From Oscillospiraceae bacterium (GTDB taxonomy: Bacteria > Bacillota > Clostridia > Oscillospirales > Oscillospiraceae): DNA of 5,031 bases. Below the pieces are notes generated by a model. It was not told the origin of the DNA and did not search any database. It saw nothing but the letters and a program-made list of their open reading frames with translations. Shown one piece after another: positions 1-4,820 of this stretch. A program made the position numbers and the translations under genes. Position 1 is the stretch's first letter. Each line of letters opens with the position of its first letter. The stretch is taken from positions 1 to 5,031 of the forward strand of contig JAQWCP010000144.1 of assembly GCA_028705905.1 (NCBI GenBank), read 5' to 3'.

Positions 1-1
1 C

Positions 2-373
2 GCAAACGCCGTTGGCCAGGTGGGCAATGTAAAGTGCGGGGATATTATGAAAATTTACATGAAGATTGACCCGGACGAAGTCATTCAGGATGTCAAGTTC
101 AAGACGTTTGGCTGCGGCGCTGCAGTGGCCACTTCGTCTATGGCCACAGAGCTGGTGAAGGGAAAAACAGTAAAAGATGCCTTGGCTTTGACCAACAAAG
201 CCGTAGCGGAAGCACTGGACGGGCTGCCCCCTGTGAAGATGCATTGCTCCGTTTTGGCAGAAGAGGCTATCAAGGCGGCCATCAGCGATTATTACCAGCG
301 CCAGGGGATTGATCCCGTGCCCCTTGTGGGATGCAGCATGGATTGCGAAGCGTGTCATCATACGCATGAATGA
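2..373 (+). CDS. nifU: NifU/IscU-like Fe-S cluster scaffold protein, 5'-truncated by window edge
   Basis: This is the C-terminal 123 residues of an Fe-S assembly scaffold, the cytoplasmic protein that receives sulfur from a NifS/IscS cysteine desulfurase and builds clusters for transfer. The reading frame is open to base 2, so the gene starts outside the window; the GTG at base 20 is an internal Val codon. All three ligand cysteines of the family are visible: the VKCGD motif (visible residue 12, with the usual Asp two residues on), FGCGAA (38) and KMHCSVLAEEAI (82). The family block SSMATELVKGKT is intact. About 25 N-terminal residues appear to be missing. The tail after residue 104 adds a C-x3-C-x2-C cluster and several His (GCSMDCEACHHTHE), which classical IscU lacks. 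There is no C-terminal NifU thioredoxin-like domain. An Rrf2 regulator follows after 37 nt without a terminator, so the two are probably cotranscribed. The family is certain; the choice between the names nifU and iscU is conventional. Confidence 0.95.
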   Translation, partial: ANAVGQVGNVKCGDIMKIYMKIDPDEVIQDVKFKTFGCGAAVATSSMATELVKGKTVKDALALTNKAVAEALDGLPPVKMHCSVLAEEAIKAAISDYYQRQGIDPVPLVGCSMDCEACHHTHE

Positions 374-410
374 GCCAAAGCGGCGCGGGGCAAAAGGTAG
401 GTGAGAACCG

Positions 411-854
411 ATGAAAATATCCACAAGGGGGCGGTACGCCCTGCGGTTTATGGTCGACCTGGCGCTTCATTATGGGCAGCAGTACATTCCACTCAAAGAA
501 ATTGCCCAGCGCCAGGGGATATCAGAAAAATATCTGGAACAGATCGTACCGGCACTCAATAAAGCGGGCTATGTACAGAGCATCCGCGGGTCTCAGGGGG
601 GATACCGGTTGAGCCATCCGCCAGAAGAGTACTCGGTTGGTATGATTATCCGTTTGATGGAAGGGGAACTGGCTCCTGCGCCATGCGCAGGACAGCAGAA
701 CCACAACGACTGCTCTCGGGCTGACCAGTGTGTTACGGCAGGTGTTTGGAAAAAGATTCGGGAAGCCGTGGACAATGTGGTGGATCACATCATGTTGGAT
801 GATCTGGTTTCTGAGTATTATACCAAGACCGGGAGAATGCAGTACGACATTTGA
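411..854 (+). CDS. Rrf2-family (IscR-like) Fe-S-sensing transcriptional regulator
   Basis: A 147-residue DNA-binding protein of the Rrf2 family, full length for the family (about 130-165 aa). The N-terminus MKISTRGRYALRFMVDLA is the family signature. A winged helix follows: HTH at about residues 27-53 (recognition helix near SEKYLEQIVPALNKAG) and the wing SIRGSQGGYRL at 57-67. Three cysteines at 92, 101 and 107 (C-x8-C-x5-C) match the Fe-S ligand loop of IscR-type members (C-x5-C-x5-C in E. coli IscR) with a longer first gap. W113 starts the long C-terminal dimer helix. An AGGTGA ribosome site (399-404) lies 6 nt before the ATG and fixes the start. Being downstream of a nifU gene, it most likely senses cluster supply and adjusts the Fe-S assembly operon; this is inferred from family and context. 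A CymR-like cysteine regulator is less likely because CymR lacks the Cys triad. Its own promoter is not visible, so it is probably read from upstream. Confidence 0.93.
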   Translation: MKISTRGRYALRFMVDLALHYGQQYIPLKEIAQRQGISEKYLEQIVPALNKAGYVQSIRGSQGGYRLSHPPEEYSVGMIIRLMEGELAPAPCAGQQNHNDCSRADQCVTAGVWKKIREAVDNVVDHIMLDDLVSEYYTKTGRMQYDI

Positions 855-890
855 AAAGGCAAGGGGATTTGATCCCCTTGCCTTTTCTTG
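854..890 (+). terminator. Intrinsic terminator of the nifU-rrf2 transcript
   Basis: A perfect 15-bp stem, AAAAGGCAAGGGGAT (854-868) with its reverse complement (872-886), closes a 3-nt loop and ends in a U-rich tail (TTTTCTTG). It begins at the last base of the rrf2 stop codon. The A-rich 5' arm means it could also stop minus-strand transcription. Confidence 0.92.
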
Positions 891-948
891 ATCTGGAGGG
901 TTTTGGAATAGAATTACGATATTCTAAAAATAAAATAGTGAATAATAA

Positions 949-1110
949 ATGAAAACGATGAAAGAAATATATGTATTATGTATTGAAGTGCGCAAAGATA
1001 TAAGATATAATGAAAAAACGGAATTTCATTTTTTAAGCAATCATGAAATTAGAACAGGGTCACTCTGCTGCTGCAACAGCAATTGCGAATGCCCCAATGC
1101 AATATTATGA
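949..1110 (+). CDS. Possible Cys-rich small protein or leader peptide (53 aa), doubtful
   Basis: An ATG-to-TGA frame of 53 codons lies in the AT-rich gap between the rrf2 terminator and the next gene. The product starts MKTMKEIYVLCIEV, has a charged middle, and ends with five cysteines in nine residues (CCCNSNCEC, residues 40-48) before PNAILL. A charged leader followed by a Cys-dense tail resembles a ribosomally made peptide precursor or a metal-binding peptide. A run of three TGC codons could also act as a cysteine-stall leader. Against it: there is no ribosome site before ATG 949 or ATG 958, no modifying enzyme is in the window, a good promoter lies inside the frame (983-1011), and the Cys codons coincide with RNA hairpin arms. 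It may therefore be an accidental frame over a structured leader. Confidence 0.2.
   Translation: MKTMKEIYVLCIEVRKDIRYNEKTEFHFLSNHEIRTGSLCCCNSNCECPNAIL
983..1011 (+). promoter_or_regulatory. Sigma-A promoter upstream of the membrane-protein gene
   Basis: TTGAAG (983-988), a 17-bp spacer and a perfect TATAAT (1006-1011) fit a vegetative promoter, with transcription expected near 1018. This would give the gene at 1211 a leader of about 195 nt. A weaker second candidate lies nearer the gene: GTGAAA (1124-1129), 17 bp, TATACT (1147-1152). Confidence 0.5.
1022..1050 (+). repeat. 8-bp inverted repeat in the leader
   Basis: AATTTCAT (1022-1029) and ATGAAATT (1043-1050) are perfect reverse complements separated by 13 nt. 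The repeat starts a few bases after the predicted transcription start, so it could be an operator for a dimeric repressor or the first hairpin of the leader RNA. No known regulator consensus was recognised. Confidence 0.4.
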
Positions 1111-1113
1111 CCC
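1057..1113 (+). promoter_or_regulatory. Possible three-way-junction RNA element in the leader
   Basis: Three nested helices can be drawn. The closing stem is GGGTCA (1057-1062) with TGACCC (1108-1113). A first arm is TGCTG (1066-1070) with CAGCA (1077-1081), and a second arm is ATTGC (1082-1086) with GCAAT (1099-1103). The two arms abut, as in a compact three-way junction, and the element lies between a good promoter and the gene at 1211. No terminator stem follows it, so any control would act on translation or RNA stability. Each helix is short (5-6 bp) and could be chance. It matches no riboswitch class I can recognise, and it overlaps the doubtful Cys-rich frame. Confidence 0.3.
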
Positions 1114-1210
1114 AGGCATCAGGGTGAAAATCTATGGTGTTTACAATATACTATAAGAATGGATTCCCAAAAACAGGGGGGAAGAAGCTTATGGCTTTTT
1201 AGAGGAGAGC

Positions 1211-1672
1211 ATGATGAAAAAGAGAAATTGGCTCATCGGGGGGCTTGCCGCCGTCGTGCTTTGCGCGGCCGGGCTGGTCTATTTTGCCATCCCCGTTCCG
1301 GTGGTTCGAAATGCGGCGCAGGCCGAAATTCTGTTTATCCGGTACAACTGCAACGGGGCGGACGACCTGGTGCTCATAGACGAGGGGTTTGACCAAGAAG
1401 CCATCCTCGCTTATCTCAGCACGTGCAAAGAGCGAAGAACGATTCACACCATGCTCAATTACATGATGGGCGATGTGGAACTTCACATCTGGCTGAAAGA
1501 CGGCGAAAAGGTGAAAAATGTGATGCTGGGCAACCTCAATTACAGCTACAGGGACACCGGCAGCTTAAAGCATGAAATTCTAAACCCGGAGCAAGTAAAA
1601 GCGGATCTGCGGGAGATTTTGAAGCTGGACAGCGGATTTAACCCATGTGAAAAAGCGAAGGAAGAGACATAG
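1211..1672 (+). CDS. Small membrane-anchored protein of unknown function
   Basis: A protein of 153 residues that I do not recognise. A basic N-terminus (MMKKRN) precedes one hydrophobic segment at about residues 7-28, which predicts an anchor or uncleaved signal with the rest outside the cell. There is no lipobox at Cys18 (VVLC lacks the small residue at -1). The outer part reads as a small mixed alpha/beta domain: a strand near 39-45 (EILFIRY), strand 52-57, helix 60-74, strand 88-96 (DVELHIWLKDG), strand 103-113, then helix 126-138 (PEQVKADLREILK). Cysteines at 47, 72 and 146 are the only ones outside the segment. The AGGAG ribosome site (1203-1207) is 3 nt from ATG 1211 but 6 nt from the adjacent ATG 1214, so the second Met is the likelier start. 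The gene appears monocistronic, lying between its own leader and a terminator. It may be a sensor or envelope accessory; no function can be assigned. Confidence 0.75.
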   Translation: MMKKRNWLIGGLAAVVLCAAGLVYFAIPVPVVRNAAQAEILFIRYNCNGADDLVLIDEGFDQEAILAYLSTCKERRTIHTMLNYMMGDVELHIWLKDGEKVKNVMLGNLNYSYRDTGSLKHEILNPEQVKADLREILKLDSGFNPCEKAKEET

Positions 1673-1696
1673 ACAAACCCTTCCCCAAAAGGCAGA

Positions 1697-1735
1697 AAAG
1701 AAGGCCGCTGGCACGCCAGCGGCCTTCTTTGTTCT
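1697..1735. terminator. Bidirectional terminator between convergent genes
   Basis: AAAGAAGGCCGCTGG (1697-1711) pairs perfectly with 1716-1730 around a CACG loop, giving a GC-rich 15-bp stem. The plus side exits into TTTGTTCTTTTG. Read on the minus strand, the exit is CTTCTTTTCTGCCTTTT. It therefore serves both the membrane-protein gene (stop at 1672) and serA (stop at 1749). Confidence 0.92.
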
Positions 1736-1748
1736 TTTGTGATAAAAA

Positions 1749-2915
1749 CTACCGGATGACCCGCACCCGCAAAACGCCGCCGATGGCGCGGATCTCGTCC
1801 ACAACCCGGTCGTGTACCCGGCTGTTCAAGTCCACCAGCGTATAAGCATAGTTGCGCTTGGAGTGGTTCATCAAATTTTCCACGTTGATGTCCTCTTTGG
1901 ACAGAACGGACATAATGGATGCCAGCATGTTTGGCACGTTGCGGTGGATGATACCCATACGGATTATGCCGGAGCGCTCCATGGACACGCTGGGCAGGTT
2001 GACGGAATTTCGGATATTCCCGTTTTCCAGGTAGTCCTTGAGCTGCTCCACCGCCATAACAGCGCAGTTTTCCTCACTTTCCGGAGAAGATGCGCCCAAG
2101 TGGGGGATGGCCACCACATTTTTGGCCAAAACAATCTTGTTGTTTGGAAAATCGGTGATGTAGCTTGCCACTTTGCCAGATTCTAAAGCGGTGATGATGT
2201 CGTCATCCACTACCAGTTCGCTGCGAGCCAAATTGAGAATTCGCACATGGGGTTTCATCATCTGAATGGATTCCGCATTGATCATTCCTGTGGTCTCAGA
2301 TGTCAGCGGCATGTGCAGCGTAATATAATCGCAGTTTTTGAAAATCGTGTTGAGATCCATGGCACGATGCACAGAGCGGGAGAGGCGCAGTGCAGAATCT
2401 ACCGACAGGAACGGGTCATAGCCATAGACGGTCATGCCCAGCTTGGTTGCAATATTGGCCACTTGAACACCAACGGCGCCAAGGCCCAAAACGCCCAATG
2501 TTTTCCCGCTGATTTCAGGGCCAACAAAAGCAGACTTCCCTTTTTCTACAGCGGTGACGACATCTGTGCCTTCCCGGGCCTGTTCCCGCACCCATTCGGC
2601 ACCGCCCAAGATATTCCGGGAAGCCAGGAGCAGGGCGCAGACGGCCAGCTCTTTCACTGCATTGGCATTTGCCCCGGGGGTATTGAACACCACGATGCCC
2701 GATTCAGAGCAACGGTCAATGGGGATGTTGTTGACACCCACCCCTGCTCTTGCGATGGCCCGCAACGAGGGCAAAAATGCATGGTTTTGCATATCCGCGG
2801 AACGGACCAAAATGCCGTCCGGGTCTTCCATTTCGTTGCCCACGGTGTATCGGCTCTTGTCCAGCAAGGCAAGACCCGTAGGGCTGATTTTATTGAGAGT
2901 TTGAATGCGATACAT
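1749..2915 (-). CDS. serA: D-3-phosphoglycerate dehydrogenase, short ACT-domain type
   Basis: A cytoplasmic enzyme for the first step of serine synthesis: 3-phosphoglycerate + NAD+ to 3-phosphohydroxypyruvate + NADH. It has 388 residues. The substrate domain is split (about 1-95 and 275-310), with the loop ILVRSA (35-40) and ARAGVGVNN (55-63). The Rossmann domain carries GLGAVG (144-149) and Asp167 for NAD. Catalytic Arg231 (NLARSE) and His272 (IPHLGASS) are present. The stretch that usually reads DVF..EP, with the third catalytic residue Glu, reads TDFPNN (254-259) here, as I recall is common in this clade. Residues about 317-388 form one ACT domain, the usual site of serine feedback inhibition; the intervening ASB domain of long SerA proteins is absent. 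A GGAGGA ribosome site (minus strand, 2921-2926) stands 5 nt before the ATG. It is the second gene of the serC-serA operon, 28 nt after serC. Confidence 0.95.
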   Translation of the reverse strand: MYRIQTLNKISPTGLALLDKSRYTVGNEMEDPDGILVRSADMQNHAFLPSLRAIARAGVGVNNIPIDRCSESGIVVFNTPGANANAVKELAVCALLLASRNILGGAEWVREQAREGTDVVTAVEKGKSAFVGPEISGKTLGVLGLGAVGVQVANIATKLGMTVYGYDPFLSVDSALRLSRSVHRAMDLNTIFKNCDYITLHMPLTSETTGMINAESIQMMKPHVRILNLARSELVVDDDIITALESGKVASYITDFPNNKIVLAKNVVAIPHLGASSPESEENCAVMAVEQLKDYLENGNIRNSVNLPSVSMERSGIIRMGIIHRNVPNMLASIMSVLSKEDINVENLMNHSKRNYAYTLVDLNSRVHDRVVDEIRAIGGVLRVRVIR

Positions 2916-2943
2916 GTGAATCCTCCAAATGCGATTTTATGGG

Positions 2944-4035
2944 TTATTTTCTATAGTTTTGCTCAAAAACATGAATAAATTCGACAAGGGCAGCGACACC
3001 CTCCGGTGGCATGGCGTTGTAAATGGAGGCGCGCATTCCGCCCACCGAGCGGTGTCCTTTTAGGCTGGCAAATCCGGCCTCTGCGGCTTTGGCAGCGAAG
3101 ATTGCGTCAATCTCCGGATCATCACTGCGGAAGGTGACGTTCATATTGGACCGGGATCCTTTTTCCGGCACCACGTTGAACAGGGGACTCGCGTCCAAGC
3201 ATTCATACAGCATGGCCGCCTTGTCCTGGTTCCGCTTTTGCATCGCCTTCAGGCCGCCCAGTTTTTCCACCCAGTCCAGCACAAGACCGAGAATATAAAT
3301 ATTATAGCAGGGCGGTGTGTTATACATGGAGTCATTCTTGATCATGGTGGCGTAATCCATCATGACAGGCGTATAGGGGAAAGCGTTTCCGGCCAGATCA
3401 TTGCGGATAATGACCACTGTCAGGCCGGCGGGTGCCATATTCTTCTGGGCGCCGGCATAGATCAGACCGTACTTGGATACGTCAACCGGCTTGGACAAGA
3501 TGTTGGAAGACATATCACAAACGAGGGGTACATCGCCAGTTTCCGGGACATAGTCCCATTCTGTGCCATAAATGGTATTGTTGGCACAATAGTGGAAGTA
3601 GGATGCATTGGGATCCAACTTCAGTTCACTCTGACGTGGAATATATGTGTGGTTTTTGTCTTTGGAAGAAGCTGCGGTGTTGACCGTGCCATATTTTTTG
3701 GCTTCTTCCGCCGCTTTGCCGGAAAAGCTTCCGGTGACGGCATAATCCGCGCTGCCGGTTTTGGTGATCAAATTCATCGGTACCATGGCAAATTGCAGTG
3801 TGGCGCCCCCTTGTAAGAAAAGCACCTTGTAATTGTTGGGAATATTCATGACCCGCCGAAAAGAGGTTTGAACACTTTCGAACAGGCGTGCATAAATATC
3901 ACTGCGGTGGCTCATTTCCATGACGGACATGCCAGACCCTCTGTAATTGCTCATTTCCGCGCTTGCTTGATTGAGGACTTCTTCCGGCAGCATGGAAGGA
4001 CCTGCCGAAAAGTTAAAAATACGTGCGGTTCCCAT
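2944..4035 (-). CDS. serC: Phosphoserine aminotransferase
   Basis: A PLP enzyme, class V aminotransferase fold, that converts 3-phosphohydroxypyruvate and glutamate to O-phosphoserine and 2-oxoglutarate. It is the step after SerA; the homologous activity also serves PLP synthesis in some bacteria. From ATG 4035 it is 363 residues, normal for the family (about 360). The N-terminus MGTARIFNFSAGPSMLP is the SerC signature. Phosphate and cofactor sites visible are GGATLQF (77-83), NNTIYGTEW (152-160), Asp174 (CDMSSNIL) and the Schiff-base Lys198 in AGAQKN (194-199). Substrate arginines lie in KGHRSVGGMRAS (R329, R335). The frame stays open to an ATG at 4110, but those 25 extra residues are basic, lack a ribosome site and precede the conserved N-terminus. 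The likely ribosome site AAAAGGGG (4047-4054) lies about 11 nt from ATG 4035, rather far. serA follows directly. No serB phosphatase is in the window. Confidence 0.96.
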   Translation of the reverse strand: MGTARIFNFSAGPSMLPEEVLNQASAEMSNYRGSGMSVMEMSHRSDIYARLFESVQTSFRRVMNIPNNYKVLFLQGGATLQFAMVPMNLITKTGSADYAVTGSFSGKAAEEAKKYGTVNTAASSKDKNHTYIPRQSELKLDPNASYFHYCANNTIYGTEWDYVPETGDVPLVCDMSSNILSKPVDVSKYGLIYAGAQKNMAPAGLTVVIIRNDLAGNAFPYTPVMMDYATMIKNDSMYNTPPCYNIYILGLVLDWVEKLGGLKAMQKRNQDKAAMLYECLDASPLFNVVPEKGSRSNMNVTFRSDDPEIDAIFAAKAAEAGFASLKGHRSVGGMRASIYNAMPPEGVAALVEFIHVFEQNYRK

Positions 4036-4226
4036 TGTGATCAAAGCCCCTTTTCTAACTCGGGTTGCAACCCGTTTTTTGATGCTTTTTGTATGGTTTC
4101 CCTTTATCATGAAAATCTTGCAATAGATGAGAAGAAAAATGGGTGCTGGTCACATCGCCTGCGCCGTTTTTCTCCAAATTTTCAAGAAAAAGAAAACAAA
4201 AAAATATTGCAATTTTCTTATAATAC
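4036..4226 (-). promoter_or_regulatory. Long 5' leader of serC-serA
   Basis: About 190 nt of untranslated RNA is predicted between the promoter start point (near 4226) and the serC ATG. It holds the 14-bp palindrome at 4061-4074 and a GC-rich patch at about 4141-4167 in otherwise A/U-rich sequence. I looked for the T-box antiterminator core (AGGGUGGNACCGCG type), a terminator stem with U-run on this strand, and known riboswitch cores, and saw none. Control by the leader is therefore only suggested by its length. Confidence 0.35.
4061..4080. repeat. 14-bp palindrome with T6 in the serC leader
   Basis: CGGGTTGCAACCCG (4061-4074) is a perfect palindrome followed on the plus strand by six T. On the plus strand it is a minimal intrinsic terminator that could stop antisense transcription leaving serC. 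In the serC mRNA (minus strand) the hairpin sits about 6 nt before the ribosome site with an A6 run on its 5' side, so there it is not a terminator and could only affect translation or stability. Confidence 0.5.
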
Positions 4227-4238
4227 TGTAATATTATA
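4219..4238. promoter_or_regulatory. Inverted repeat over the serC -10: candidate operator
   Basis: TATAATA (4219-4225) and TATTATA (4232-4238) are perfect reverse complements separated by CTGTAA. The repeat covers the -10 hexamer and the predicted start of serC transcription. A second perfect palindrome, ATTGCAAT (4206-4213), follows about one helical turn downstream. Both would suit a dimeric repressor, but such AT-only repeats arise easily by chance because the -10 itself is TATAAT. Confidence 0.35.
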
Positions 4239-4262
4239 TCGGAAAAGGCGACGCACTGTCAA
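4233..4262 (-). promoter_or_regulatory. Strong sigma-A promoter of serC-serA
   Basis: On the minus strand a perfect TTGACA (4262-4257) is separated by 18 bp from a perfect TATAAT (4238-4233). This is the best promoter in the window and points directly at serC, with a start expected near 4226. Confidence 0.88.
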
Positions 4263-4329
4263 TGTTGAACACGACAAAAAGATATCCTTCCGATTCTGTT
4301 TCCTTGTGAAAGTTGAAAACCTTCTAAAA

Positions 4330-4395
4330 AATCCAAAAAATTTTTCAAAAATTTTATAATTTATTCTTAACTTTTTATGCAATCTATGTTACAAT
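4330..4395 (+). promoter_or_regulatory. Divergent sigma-A promoter with UP-like A/T tracts and extended -10
   Basis: TTAACT (4367-4372), a 17-bp spacer and TACAAT (4390-4395) preceded by TG (4387-4388, extended -10) predict plus-strand transcription from about 4402. Immediately upstream, 4330-4366 is almost pure A/T with runs of A and T, including AAAATTTTT / AAAAATTTT arms (4337-4355) around one C. This resembles UP elements of highly expressed stable-RNA promoters. It is divergent from the serC promoter, with about 105 bp between the two -35 boxes. Confidence 0.6.
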
Positions 4396-4481
4396 GACCA
4401 AGTTGAGGGCTGATCTGTGGAAGGAAGTTGCATGAAGCAGAAACAGGAACCTTGTCGCAGAAGGGGGAAAGCCAGATGCGA

Positions 4482-4506
4482 TGTTTTGACCCAGGTGTTT
4501 TGACCC
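4482..4506 (+). repeat. Tandem 11-bp direct repeat
   Basis: TGTTTTGACCC occurs at 4482-4492 and again at 4496-4506, separated by AGG (period 14). The second copy runs into CCCCC (4504-4508), which can pair with GGGGG (4463-4467). The repeat lies within the candidate non-coding RNA. Confidence 0.8.
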
Positions 4507-4802
4507 CCTCTTCTCTTTCCTTTTTGATCAAAGGAACGTACGCAAATGTTTGGTTTGTGTGCTCTAAACAGATGGTGAGGCAGCAGCATGGGACGAGGCA
4601 TAAATGTGCCGGGGGAATCAATGTTGCTGCTGTGTAGTTTGTCTGGAGGGCTGCACGGCGAAAGGTCGTTGTGTCGGTACGTTGGGCAGCGCACGTCAAT
4701 TTCGGCTATCAAGGAGAAGCTGTTTTTGGCGTACGACTGGTGGCAAAAGGGATAGAAAGAGGACAAGATGCATCCGGGCAAAATGGCTATATGCAGCATT
4801 GA

Positions 4803-4820
4803 GTGGTGATCGATCACCGC
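4803..4820 (+). repeat. 14-bp perfect palindrome, hairpin in the candidate RNA
   Basis: GGTGATCGATCACC (4805-4818) is self-complementary. Flanking G4803-C4820 and U4804-G4819 extend it to a 7-bp stem with a UCGA loop if folded as RNA. The self-complementary loop would also allow dimerisation. On DNA it could be a protein-binding site. Confidence 0.7.

Noticed and set aside
20..22. GTG as the start codon of the nifU-like gene
   Set aside because: The frame is open upstream and reads ANAVGQVGN, part of the conserved scaffold N-terminal region; no ribosome site precedes it.
1191..1202. Mini-ORF ATG GCT TTT TAG just before the gene at 1211
   Set aside because: Only three sense codons; overlap of its stop with the next ribosome site could be chance.
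1159..1392. Plus-strand 77-codon frame overlapping the membrane-protein gene
   Set aside because: Arg/Gly-rich shadow of the gene at 1211, which has the ribosome site and a sensible signal segment.
2247..2978. Plus-strand 243-codon frame antisense to serA
   Set aside because: His/Gly/Cys-rich antisense shadow of a well-conserved enzyme; no ribosome site.
4036..4110. Upstream ATG at 4110 extending serC by 25 residues
   Set aside because: No ribosome site, basic low-complexity residues over the leader hairpin, and family alignment begins at MGTARIFNFSAGP.
4219..4224. Plus-strand TATAAT as a second divergent promoter
   Set aside because: No -35-like hexamer at 16-19 bp upstream; it is better explained as the mirror half of the inverted repeat on the serC -10.
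4036..4226. T-box or known riboswitch before serC
   Set aside because: The conserved T-box bulge sequence is absent and no terminator with a U-run exists on the minus strand.
4355..4360. Plus-strand TATAAT inside the A/T tract
   Set aside because: No -35 box at a workable distance (TTGAAA at 4313 is 36 bp away); the box at 4390 has the better context.
4428..4637. Plus-strand 69-codon frame from TTG, and a 23-codon frame from ATG 4432
   Set aside because: The purine stretch at 4419-4427 is too close to TTG; the ATG 4432 frame has passable spacing but its product (MKQKQEPCRRRGKARC...) is very short and arginine-rich. Kept only as a remote possibility of a translated 5' segment.
4638..4802. 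Plus-strand open stretch reading RWAAHVNFGYQGEAVFG... as a possible gene remnant
   Set aside because: Looks mildly protein-like but has no start, stops at 4800-4802 and again soon after, and matches no family I recognise.
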